Source of the DNA: Ignavibacteriales bacterium
GTDB lineage: Bacteria; Bacteroidota; Ignavibacteria; Ignavibacteriales; Ignavibacteriaceae
Direction: 5' to 3'
Assembly: GCA_016714125.1 (NCBI GenBank)
Contig: JADJNX010000020.1
Coordinates: 240,172 to 304,171, forward strand
DNA length: 64,000 nucleotides
Position numbers and translations under genes: made by a program. Within the stretch, counting starts at the first letter, position 1, and the number at the start of each line of letters is the position of its first letter. The notes beneath the pieces are model-generated. The model worked only from the letters and a program-made list of their open reading frames with translations, made no database searches and was not told the origin of the DNA. Below, in pieces: positions 19,733 to 28,211 of the stretch.

Positions 19733-20188
19733 ATGGAACACACATTTTCTCAATTATATATACATATCGTATTTTCGGTGAAACATCGTGAACGATTGAT
19801 TTCCAGAATATGGAAAGAGGAATTATATAAATACATTTCCGGGATCATCACTAATAAAGGTCAAAAACTTTATATAATCAATGGCGATATGGATCATATT
19901 CATTTATTAATTGGGATGTATCCGGATAAAACGCTTTCGGATTTGGTGAGAGATATTAAAGCGAATTCTTCTGCTTATATTAAAGAAAAAGGGCTTGTGA
20001 AGGGTCCGTTCCATTGGCAAAGAGGGTTTGCGGCTTATTCAATTGGAAAATCGGAATTGAAACGGTTGCTAGATTATATAAAAGGACAAGAAGTTCATCA
20101 TCAAGGGCACACTTTCGCTGAAGAATATGAACATTTTCTCACGAAATATAATATTGAATTTGATAAAAAATATTTATTCAAAGAATGA
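19733..20188 (+). CDS. tnpA: IS200/IS605-family Y1 (HUH) transposase, TnpA/RAYT-like
   Basis: 151 residues, full length for TnpA-type enzymes. The HUH metal site is DHIHLL near residue 60 and the candidate catalytic Tyr sits in LDYIKGQEVHH near residue 120; the preceding WQRGFAAYS is also characteristic. It would nick and rejoin single-stranded DNA at hairpin-flanked sites. No TnpB/IscB or other accessory gene is adjacent. The reading frame is intact, unlike many neighbours, so it is potentially active. Dense palindromes on both sides argue for a REP-associated transposase; plain IS200 is the alternative. Confidence 0.88.
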   Translation: MEHTFSQLYIHIVFSVKHRERLISRIWKEELYKYISGIITNKGQKLYIINGDMDHIHLLIGMYPDKTLSDLVRDIKANSSAYIKEKGLVKGPFHWQRGFAAYSIGKSELKRLLDYIKGQEVHHQGHTFAEEYEHFLTKYNIEFDKKYLFKE

Positions 20189-20193
20189 TATTT

Positions 20194-20336
20194 CTACGAA
20201 CGTATCACCTGCCCAGGCAGGTTTTTCTGTGCACAATAAATTAATAATTTCTACGAACATATCACCCGCCGAGGCGGGTTTGGGTTATGCTATAATCATT
20301 ACTTTTCGACGAACATTCCACCCGCCGAGGCGGGTT
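20194..20336 (-). repeat. Three inverted REP-like palindromic units
   Basis: Units at 20194-20223, 20251-20280 and 20307-20336 are reverse complements of the upstream array unit: CTACGAAC-N6-CCTGCCCAGGCAGG, then two with CCCGCCGAGGCGGG. Spacing is 57 and 56 bp, the same period as upstream. The first unit begins 5 bases after the transposase stop codon. Confidence 0.9.
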
Positions 20337-20427
20337 TTAAGTGTAAGCCTCATGCCCTCTCCAATGCCACAAAAAAATTCCCAAAAAATGAGTAAATTTA
20401 GGGTTGTAATTATAAAAAGTGGACAAG

Positions 20428-22221
20428 ATGAAAGAAGTGGATCAGTTATATAAAATAAGACATTCGTTAGCGCATATTATGGCGCAGGCGGTTCTTGAAC
20501 ATTATCCCAAAGCCAAAATGGGTTTTGGCCCCCCTGTTGACAACGGTTTTTATTATGATTTTGATTTTGGTACCGAGAAAATATCTTCTGAAGATTTTAA
20601 GAAGATCGAAAAATCGATGTATAAAATCATCAATCAAAAACAGGAATTCAACATTTACTACAAACCTCTTGATGAAGCAATTGAGCTTCTTGCAGGCATG
20701 GATCAATCTTATAAGGTTGAATATGCAAAGGAACTTGTTGAAACGGGTCAAGCTGAGGACCAGGGATTAAGTTTTTATGTTAACGGTTCTTTCACTGATA
20801 TGTGTGAAGGTCCACACATCGCCAATACAGGTGAAATACCCCAAAAATGTTTCAAATTGGACAGGATATCCGGTAGTTACTGGCGTGGTGATGAGAAAAA
20901 ACCGATGCTTACCAGAATCTATGGTCTTGCATTTGACAATGAAGAAGAGTTAAAAGACTATATCAGAAGGCGTGAACTTGCAATGCAGAGGGACCACAGG
21001 AAACTTGGTGCCGAGCTCGAAATATTCCTTATTGATGAAGAAGTGGGAACCGGTCTTCCGCTTTGGCTTCCAAATGGAGCGGTTATCAGAGGTGAACTTG
21101 AAGCTTGGGCAAAAGAGGTGGAATTTAAAGCCGGTTATCACCATGTTTCAACCCCTTCGCTTAGTAAATCGTCTTTATATATCAGATCGGGTCATCTTCC
21201 TTATTATGCCGAATCGATGTTCCCTCCGATGGTCTTGGATGAGAATACTGAATACTATTTACGGCCGATGAACTGTCCTCACCACAATAAAATTTATGGT
21301 TTCAGACCGAGAAGCTACCGAGAACTCCCTTATCGTCTTGCTGCATATCGTGATATGTTTAGATACGAAAAACACGGTTCCCTCTCAGGATTCCTCCGTG
21401 TTCGAGCCATGTGTCTGAATGATGCTCATATTTATTGCGAATATGACCAGGTAAAAGAGGAATTCGCAAAGGTAATGGACCTCTACAAATATTATTATGA
21501 TTACCTCAGACTTGGAAATTTCAGAGTAAGACTCTCCTTGCATGATTCCGAAAGTGACAAATATGTCAAAGATGAAGAGGAATGGCAATTTAGTGAGGAT
21601 ATCGTAAGAGAAATTCTTAATGAAAATAAGATCGACTTTATTGAAGAACGCGGCGAAGCCGCTTTCTACGGTCCTAAAGTTGACATCCAGATTAAAAACC
21701 TGCTCGGCAGGGAAGAAACCGTATCAACCTGTCAACTCGATTTTGTTATGGCAAAAAGATTTGATCTTTGGTATTCCGCCAAAGATGGTACTATGAAGCA
21801 GCCTTACATACTTCACAGAGCCCCTCTTTCAACACATGAGAGAATGATTTCATTTCTGATTGAGTTCTGGGGTGGAGCGTTCCCAACATGGATGGCCCCA
21901 AATCAGGTTATGCTGATACCCGTGAATGAGGGTGTGGTTGATTATGCAATGGATATGAAACATAAGATGACAGAACTGGGCATCAGATGTGACATCGATG
22001 TTTCTGATGATTCATTCAACAAAAAAATCAGAAAAGCAGTAACAAAAAAGACTCCAAATATGTGGATCATCGGTGATAATGAAAAAGCCGCAGGTACAAT
22101 TACCTGGAGAAGATATTGTGTGCAGGATCAGATAAAAATGTCTTCAGACGCAGCAATCGACAAAATTGTACATCTGAGAACAAACAGAGTAATGGACAAC
22201 TTCCCTGATGTTCAGATTTAA
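20428..22221 (+). CDS. thrS: Threonyl-tRNA synthetase lacking the N-terminal TGS domain
   Basis: About 597 residues from ATG at 20428; a GTG at 20419 is possible. The protein opens directly with the editing domain (HSLAH at residues 12-16, CEGPH later) and continues with the class II catalytic core: zinc ligands Cys in PMNCPHH, His in NDAHIYC and His in LHRAPLSTHER, with motif 2 in the LSGFLRVRAM segment. A C-terminal anticodon-binding domain follows (VMLIPVN). Typical ThrRS has about 60 further N-terminal residues forming a TGS domain, and none can be read upstream, where the palindromic repeats lie. Editing and aminoacylation residues are intact. Confidence 0.92.
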   Translation: MKEVDQLYKIRHSLAHIMAQAVLEHYPKAKMGFGPPVDNGFYYDFDFGTEKISSEDFKKIEKSMYKIINQKQEFNIYYKPLDEAIELLAGMDQSYKVEYAKELVETGQAEDQGLSFYVNGSFTDMCEGPHIANTGEIPQKCFKLDRISGSYWRGDEKKPMLTRIYGLAFDNEEELKDYIRRRELAMQRDHRKLGAELEIFLIDEEVGTGLPLWLPNGAVIRGELEAWAKEVEFKAGYHHVSTPSLSKSSLYIRSGHLPYYAESMFPPMVLDENTEYYLRPMNCPHHNKIYGFRPRSYRELPYRLAAYRDMFRYEKHGSLSGFLRVRAMCLNDAHIYCEYDQVKEEFAKVMDLYKYYYDYLRLGNFRVRLSLHDSESDKYVKDEEEWQFSEDIVREILNENKIDFIEERGEAAFYGPKVDIQIKNLLGREETVSTCQLDFVMAKRFDLWYSAKDGTMKQPYILHRAPLSTHERMISFLIEFWGGAFPTWMAPNQVMLIPVNEGVVDYAMDMKHKMTELGIRCDIDVSDDSFNKKIRKAVTKKTPNMWIIGDNEKAAGTITWRRYCVQDQIKMSSDAAIDKIVHLRTNRVMDNFPDVQI

Positions 22222-22288
22222 AATCTGATATTTCAGGTCATATTTGCACGATGTGAATATGAAACTATAAATCACCCTGAAGACTTTT

Positions 22289-22334
22289 AGGGGTTATCAA
22301 TAGAAATTTGTTTCTTTCGATAACCCCTTTTTTT
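22289..22334 (+). terminator. Rho-independent terminator after thrS
   Basis: 10-bp stem AGGGGTTATC / GATAACCCCT with about 20 bases between, followed by T7. Confidence 0.85.
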
Positions 22335-22394
22335 GTAACATTTTTTGGTTTGAATAGTATAAATTGCAGTTTAAGTTTTTCAACAGGAGTATCA

Positions 22395-22847
22395 ATGCAT
22401 AAATTGACAATTTTTCTAATCATTCTTGTTTTTACAGGATTCTCTCAAGGAATTGACCAAAAACCCCACCATGACAAAAAAGAGAAACCGATGGAAAAAC
22501 AACCTGATGTTATTCTAAAAAATGCGCCATTGGTAAGTCCATTGACAATAGATTTTCAGATAGAACTTGGTTCAAAAAATAAGGCTCTGAAGAAAATTGG
22601 TGAGATTATTCAAAGAGGTAAAGACAAAAATGATGTAAAAGCTCTTCTCTCAGCAGCGGTTATTTTATTTCTGGAAGAGTCAAATTCAGGCAAAAAGGCT
22701 AGAATTACCGGGAAAGATATCCTCATAATGGCTACCGAAATAGCAGTTCAGTTGAAAAATCCTAAAGATATTAACGCCTGTGCATTATTCTGGGAAGATA
22801 AACTTTTTGGTAATGATCCGGCAAGGGCCGAACAACTTAGAAAGTAG
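22395..22847 (+). CDS. Small secreted protein of unknown function
   Basis: 150 residues from ATG at 22395, preceded by CAGGAGT at good spacing; a longer frame to 22308 lacks support. A signal peptide (LTIFLIILVFTGFSQG) precedes a His/Lys-rich linker (HHDKKEKP) and a helical domain that counts as fully soluble (GEIIQRGKDKNDVKALLSAAVILF). No known motif recognised. It stands alone between the thrS terminator and a spacer with a short direct repeat. Confidence 0.7.
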   Translation: MHKLTIFLIILVFTGFSQGIDQKPHHDKKEKPMEKQPDVILKNAPLVSPLTIDFQIELGSKNKALKKIGEIIQRGKDKNDVKALLSAAVILFLEESNSGKKARITGKDILIMATEIAVQLKNPKDINACALFWEDKLFGNDPARAEQLRK

Positions 22848-22902
22848 TTTTTATCCCTCGAATGAACAAAAATCCACAAAACTGGGTGGTTTCTTTGCAG
22901 AT

Positions 22903-22968
22903 ATCCGATAGTATCGTATAGTTTCCGGCAAAATTATCCGATGGTATCGTATATTTCTTGGTAAAATC
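22903..22968. repeat. 33-bp direct repeat, two imperfect copies
   Basis: ATCCGATAGTATCGTATA... at 22903 is repeated as ATCCGATGGTATCGTATA... at 22936, with matching GG(C/T)AAAAT tails. Intergenic, function unknown. Confidence 0.65.
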
Positions 22969-23088
22969 ACCCCGAACTCCAATCCATGATGGCGGATTTA
23001 GCAACCATTTTAAGGTAGGATATGAAGATAGAGGAAATTTTGTTTAAATTAGCAGATTCGCATATCAAAAAATCGGAGAGACTCTGAA

Positions 23089-23487
23089 ATGAAGAAAATG
23101 TTTTTAGTATCGGCACTGTTTTTCGCACTGACAGCCGTATCCTTTGCACAGGAGAAGCCGGTTGAACCACCAAAAATGAAGCAGTGGTTCTTTGTGATGT
23201 TATCAAGAGGTGAAAACCGTACTCAGGATTCAGTTGAATCGGCAAAATTGCAAGAAGGGCACATGGCGAATATAAACAAAATGGCAGAACTCGGAGTCTT
23301 AAGGATAGCAGGACCTTTTATTGATAACGGTAACTGGCGTGGAATTTTTATCATGGACTGTAAAACGATTGAAGAAGCAGAAAGTTATGTAAAACAAGAC
23401 CCTGCAATCATCGCCGGTCGGCTTGCATACGAGATTCACCCATGGTATGGACCAGCCACAATCAAAACCAATTGGGATAAAGAATGA
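23089..23487 (+). CDS. YCII-domain protein with signal peptide
   Basis: 132 residues. A signal peptide (LVSALFFALTAVSFA) precedes a YciI-like alpha/beta domain: QWFFVMLSRG strand, HMANINKMAELGVLRIAGPF, and ETAESYVKQDPAI-like motif EEAESYVKQDPAI. YCII domains are ferredoxin-like folds with a conserved His-Asp pair (here H in EGHMANI and D in VKQDP), of unclear function. Export is unusual for the family. The stop overlaps the next gene's start by 4 bases. Confidence 0.8.
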   Translation: MKKMFLVSALFFALTAVSFAQEKPVEPPKMKQWFFVMLSRGENRTQDSVESAKLQEGHMANINKMAELGVLRIAGPFIDNGNWRGIFIMDCKTIEEAESYVKQDPAIIAGRLAYEIHPWYGPATIKTNWDKE

Positions 23488-24272
23488 AAAGTTATTTTGG
23501 ATATGTCCTTTTTGCGGAGCACCTTGCCGATATTGCCGGGGCAAACCATCGAGCGATATTTTAGAGGCGACATCCGTGCAGAATATAAAATTCACCTTCA
23601 CCAATCGTAACCATTGCTGATAAAGAAGTGGAAGAAAAATTGCGTGAAGAGATAGAATTTGAAGATTCAGAATCAGGAATTATTGGAGAAGAGTTTGGAG
23701 AGAGAAAATCCAAAAACGGTTATATCTGGGTTATTGATCCCATTGATGGAACCATAGCTTTCAGTTGCGGAAAACCTGTTTTTGCCTCACTTATTGCTCT
23801 GATGAAGGATGATATTCCTTTGATTGGGATCATTGATCAACCAATCACCAAAGAGAGATGGGTTGGAGTCCTGGGAAACACAACCATGCTTAACGATGAA
23901 CCGATTAAATCCTCGACTGTAACCGATCTTTCAAAAGCCAAACTTAGTACAACGGCTCCCGGAATGTTTAGCGACCCAATCTCCGCTGCATTCTTTCGTG
24001 AACTGCAGGAGAGGGTACACATCACCAGTTTTGGAGGAGATGCTTATCAATACGGACTTTGTGCATCGGGGCACATCGACATCGTAGTCGAAAAAGGTCT
24101 AAATCTTTACGACTGGGCAGCGCTTGTTCCTGTGCTTAAAGGTTCAGGAGCCATCATAACCGATTGGAACGGGGAAGAACTTACCAGCGCCTCAAAAGGA
24201 GATGTAGTTGTTACAGGTAATCAAAATCTCCATGACCAGGTTCTTGAACTAATTCGTCAAGCTGCTCTGTAA
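23484..24272 (+). CDS. Inositol-monophosphatase family phosphatase, histidinol-phosphatase-like (frameshifted)
   Basis: The start overlaps the YCII gene stop (ATGA at 23484). The first 48 codons are spread over three frames, with breaks near 23545-23555 and 23595-23605; the rest is one clean frame. Metal-binding motifs of the family are present: GEEFG, IDPIDGT, and YDWAALVPVL for the C-terminal Asp. Total about 262 residues, the family's usual size. Members dephosphorylate inositol phosphate, histidinol phosphate or PAP; the HisN-type histidinol phosphatases are closest in motif detail (VTIADK), but the substrate is inferred. It converges on the following minus-strand gene with a 16-base overlap. 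Confidence 0.75.
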
Positions 24273-25138
24273 GTTTCCAATTCTGATCCATCAAGATCAA
24301 GAACTGTGATATACACAGGAATTTTCCTGACTGCAAGTTGGTTTGCCCTCATTGCCAGCTGTGCAAGACCACTACAACATGGCACTTTCATGATCACAAC
24401 ACTCATTGAATTGAGATTTGAATAATCGATCATATCAACAAGTTTTTCGAGATATGCCTCTTTATTGGTATCCAGCTTTGGACAGGCAATCGCCATCGCC
24501 TTTCCGGCAAGATATTTTTGATGGAAAGCAGTTGAGACAAATCCCGCGCAATCAGCGGCGAGCAGAAGGTCGGCATTCCTAAAAAATCCCGCTTGTGGAT
24601 TTAAGAGATGCAACTGGATGGGCCAATGGGTTAATTCACTTGGCTGTTCATCACCCACAAACTCCATTCTTTTCTTTGACTCAGTTTTTTTAATCTCTTG
24701 TGGAGCAGAACCTTTACAGCCACACGAGCCACCACCATGATGATGTTCTGCAGGAGCAGGAGTCTCAGTCCCTTCAGGTTGAAGAGCAACAGGATTAATC
24801 ATATCATGTGCTTTAAGGTATTCCAGGGCTTCAGTGAAATAATCAATTTCGTTATGGTCAAGAAGGTGTTCAAGATGGGCTTTTATCACATTGGGACCAC
24901 CTTTTACGATGTAATCCATAACCTTATATTCGTTATAAGGTTCAGCTTCACGCTCTTCAATAGTTAAAGCTCCCGTTGGGCATTCACCAAGACACGCTCC
25001 CAGACCATCACAAAAAAGATCACTGATTAATCTCGCTTTTCCGTCAATTATCTGAAGTGCCCCTTCATGACATGCAGGTACACAGTCGCCACATCCGTTG
25101 CACAATTCTTCTTTTATATTTATTATTTTTCTAAGCAT
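24257..25138 (-). CDS. 4Fe-4S dicluster iron-sulfur protein with C-terminal DUF-like domain
   Basis: 293 residues, with GGAG 6 bases upstream of the start. The N-terminus holds two ferredoxin motifs, CNGCGDCVPACHEGAL and CDGLGACLGECPTGAL; the second lacks the usual second Cys position. A His/Gly/Cys-rich linker (HHHGGGSCGCKG) follows. The C-terminal half carries conserved cysteines (ADCAGF, IACPKLD, VPCCSGL) that could bind another cofactor. Such proteins are common in strict anaerobes and remain uncharacterised. Cytoplasmic. A stand-alone gene whose 3' end overlaps the phosphatase gene. Confidence 0.8.
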   Translation of the reverse strand: MLRKIINIKEELCNGCGDCVPACHEGALQIIDGKARLISDLFCDGLGACLGECPTGALTIEEREAEPYNEYKVMDYIVKGGPNVIKAHLEHLLDHNEIDYFTEALEYLKAHDMINPVALQPEGTETPAPAEHHHGGGSCGCKGSAPQEIKKTESKKRMEFVGDEQPSELTHWPIQLHLLNPQAGFFRNADLLLAADCAGFVSTAFHQKYLAGKAMAIACPKLDTNKEAYLEKLVDMIDYSNLNSMSVVIMKVPCCSGLAQLAMRANQLAVRKIPVYITVLDLDGSELETYRAA

Positions 25139-25247
25139 CTAATTCTCCAAAACAGATAAAAAAGTCTGATTCAAATATACAGGATTTTAATTAATCCACA
25201 AAATGAAAAAGAACCACATTACTGCATTATTGGATTATTGCATTAAT

Positions 25248-25613
25248 TCAATTTCTCCAGTCGATATAGTCGGGGTTATGTTCTATCCGGTAGGTACCAT
25301 CGGGATTGGGGAGGACTCCTATAAAATCAAAACGAATCTCTTCAAAATAGACTTCCGATTTATAAGGATATTTTTGAGCATATTTTTTGAGAGATTTAAC
25401 TTTTTGCCAAGAGATGGCATGTTGGATATCTGTGAAATTTTCGTCACTCCGATATTTCACTTCAATAATTACGAGGGTAGTCCCATCGAGCGCAACGATA
25501 TCGAGTTCACCGTGACTCTCTCGCCAGTTTTTATCAAGAATCTTGAATCCGTTTTTAATCAGGAATTCTTCAGCAAGTTTTTCGCCTAACTTTCCTGTTT
25601 CAAGAGTTGACAC
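25248..25613 (-). CDS. yraN: YraN family (UPF0102) nuclease-like protein
   Basis: 121 residues with the family pattern GKLGEKLAEEFL at the start and the restriction-endonuclease-like core GELDIVALDG...IIEVKYR, i.e. the E-D-ExK set of the PD-(D/E)xK fold. YraN proteins are widespread and often sit near ribosome or DNA-maintenance genes; the biological role is not settled. It lies 15 bases downstream of tyrS on the same strand and is probably co-transcribed with it. Confidence 0.88.
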   Translation of the reverse strand: MSTLETGKLGEKLAEEFLIKNGFKILDKNWRESHGELDIVALDGTTLVIIEVKYRSDENFTDIQHAISWQKVKSLKKYAQKYPYKSEVYFEEIRFDFIGVLPNPDGTYRIEHNPDYIDWRN

Positions 25614-25628
25614 GGTGAACCCGGTAAA

Positions 25629-26906
25629 TTATTTGTAAAAGCCCGGTTTGAAGTTCTTTTTGCCTTTTCTCAGGACAAAATATTTTCCAAACAGAAGGTC
25701 TTCAGTTTTGGGTGTAAATTCAGGATCAGAAATTCTCTGGTTGTTGAAGTAGATCCCTCCACCTGTGAGGTCTCTTCTTGCAGCACCTTTGCTTGTGTAA
25801 AATCCTGCAAGAACAAGAAGATCAACCAAAGATGGAATTGCTTCGGATGAACTCAGCGCAACTGAAGGAGTGGTATCACATAAAGACTGAAGTGTCGATT
25901 CACCAATTTCAGTTATCTCTGCCTCACCAAAAAGTGCTTTTGAAGCAGCCACAGCTCCCAACATCTCCTCTTTCCCGTGAATAAGCGAAGTAACTTCTTC
26001 AGCCAGTTTTTTATGTGCAACTCTTCTTCCGGGGTCGGAAGTGTGAAGGGCTTCAAGCTCTTCAATTTCTTCTTTTGGAAGGAAGGTATAAAACTTCAAG
26101 AATTTAATCACATCCCGGTCATCAACATTCAGCCAGTATTGATAAAGTTCGTAAGGGGAAGTACGCTTTTTATCGAGCCATACAGTCCCGGCTTCGGTTT
26201 TACCAATCTTTTTCCCATCAGCTGTTTGAATGAGCGGGGAAAGTCATACAGTGAACTTTTTGTTTTTCTTTTTCCAAATCAGGTCCATTCCTGCGGTGAT
26301 GTTACCCCACTGGTCACTTCCACCAATTTGGAGTTCACAATTGTGTCGTTCATTCAAAATGAAATAGTCAAAAGCCTGCATAACCATATAACTGAACTCG
26401 GTGTAGGAGATTCCTTTGTCGGGATCTTGCAGTCTGCGTTTAACAGATTCTTTTGTAACCATGACATTCACGGAGAATTTTTTTCCGATCTCTCTGAGAT
26501 ATTCAAATGCCGAAATGGTGCTGATCCAATCGTAATTATTGGTCATAAGAGCGGCATTCTCACCTGTGAAGTCGAGATATTGTGATAGTTGTTCTTCAAA
26601 AATCACTGCCCAGTTTTTCACAAGTTCATCTGCACTCAGTTCTCTTTCGGCTTCTTTTCCTGAAGGATCACCAAGCAGAGCGGTTGCACCACCAACAACA
26701 CAGATTACTCTGTTACCGGCTTGCTGAAATCTGCGTAAACCAAGGATTGGGATTAAGTGCCCAATATGCAGTGAATCTGCAGTGGGGTCGAACCCTGCGT
26801 ATAAAGTGATTGGCCCCTCTTTAAGTCGTTCCTTTAATTGCTCCAGCGGGGTGGACTGGTAAACAAGTCCGCGCCATTCAAGTTCATCTACAATATTATT
26901 CCACAT
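25629..26906 (-). CDS. tyrS: Tyrosyl-tRNA synthetase (in-frame TGA)
   Basis: The two reading frames 26906-26244 and 26243-25629 are in the same phase, separated only by a TGA at 26244-26246. Joined they give about 425 residues. The class I catalytic core has the HIGH motif (DSLHIGHL), QIGGSDQWGN and a KMSKS equivalent (KKIGKTEAG); an S4-like RNA-binding tail (LVLAGFYTSKGAARRDLTGGGIYFN) ends the protein. The TGA falls where relatives have the conserved Gly of GLTxPL. Other genes here end normally with TGA, so recoding is unlikely; a substitution error or nonsense mutation is the simpler reading. Confidence 0.88.
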
Positions 26907-27069
26907 ATTATTCCAAATCGTTCATAATTCTAAAAAAGTGACAAATAATTTACTGAAAGCGGCAGACCCTTTAAAATATTTTCAACTATTTGTTGATATC
27001 ACATTAAATAATTCAGGGAAATAACTATCTTTTGAGAAGGAAAGAATTTAATTATATGGAGTTTAACCG

Positions 27070-28207
27070 ATGAAAATCGACCAAATGGTTTATACACAAA
27101 AAGATGGCTGGAAGAACGAGAAACAAAACATTTTGGGCAGAGAAGCTGATCTGATTATAGCTTTTGGGCAACGTGAATTATTGGAGAACCCGGGAATTTA
27201 CGACCATTTGGCCGGTCTCTATGATAATCCGGATATCTTACTTGCCAGTACATCAGGCGAAATAATCGGTGAGAGAGTATTGGATGGGTCTGTTGTAGCC
27301 ACAGCCATAAAATTTGACCGGACTTCGGTAAAATCTGTGTCAATTAGTATCAATTTATATGAAGATAATTTTGAAGCAGGTAAGGAAGGGACGAAACTAC
27401 TTCCTGCCGAAGGCTTAAGGCATCTTTTTGTTATAGCTGACGGTCAAAACTTGAATGGAACCAAGTTAGTGGAAGGGATCCGGTCAGTTGTTCCTGAAAA
27501 TGTTTCTGTAACGGGAGGATTGGCAGGGGACGGGGCAAAATTTGAAAAGACACTCGTCGGCCTAAACTCTCAACCCAAAAGAGGGGGAATTGGTCTTTAT
27601 CGGTTTCTACGGTGAACATATATCTGTTGGTTACGCTTCCAGAGGTGGATGGGATACATTTGGACCAATGAGGCTGATTACAAAATCCAAAGATAATATT
27701 TTATATGAACTTGATGGAAAATCAGCACTTGCCGTATATAAAAAATACCTCGGTGATAAAGCTTCCGGACTGCCGGGGACTGCTTTGCTGTTTCCACTGG
27801 CGATTCAGTCAGAAAACCCAAATGAACCGTTGGTAAGAACGATACTTGCAGTGAATAATGAAGAGCAAAGTATGATTTTTGCCGGCGATATTCCACAAGG
27901 CGCTCAAGCCCGGTTTATGAAAACAAATTTTGACCGGTTAATTGAAGGAGCAGCTACCGCAGCAGGGGCTTCAATGAGTGAAACTCTTACTACTCCCGAG
28001 TTGGCAATTCTAATCAGTTGTGTTGGGAGGAAAATAGTATTGGGACAGCGTGTTGAGGAAGAGGTCGAAGTGGTAAATGAGAAGTTCACCAATGATACAG
28101 CAATCATTGGCTTCTATTCTTATGGAGAGATATCTCCTTTTAATCCCTCTGTAAGTTGTAATTTCCACAATCAAACAATGACAATTACTACATTAAGTGA
28201 GAAATAA
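27070..28207 (+). CDS. FIST-domain sensory protein (one frameshift)
   Basis: About 378 residues after bridging a G5 run near 27583. FIST N-terminal domain (GREADLIIAFGQRELL, SGEIIGERVLDGSVVA, GGLAGDGAKF) and FIST C-terminal domain (IISCVGRK-like ILISCVGRKIVLGQ, GFYSYGEISPF). FIST proteins are cytoplasmic sensors thought to bind small ligands such as amino acids and often partner with histidine kinases. Here two kinase/receiver genes follow within a few bases (28212 and 30241), making a probable three-gene signalling operon. The ligand is unknown. Confidence 0.85.
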
Positions 28208-28211
28208 CCAA

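Larger units (their letters stand above)
18980..20336. mobile_element. REP/RAYT-like or IS200-like element: transposase with palindrome arrays on both sides
   Basis: The transposase gene (19733-20188) has 13 units upstream in one orientation and 3 units downstream in the inverted orientation, at the same 56-57-bp period. HUH/Y1 transposases recognise hairpins, so the palindromes are probable substrates. The outer boundaries are where the units stop, not experimentally known ends. Confidence 0.65.

Noticed and set aside
25629..26906. UGA recoded as glycine (alternative code)
   Set aside because: TGA ends korC-type, carA, vapB, FIST-region and other genes at the expected positions, so it is a stop in this genome; one isolated in-frame TGA is better explained by error or mutation.
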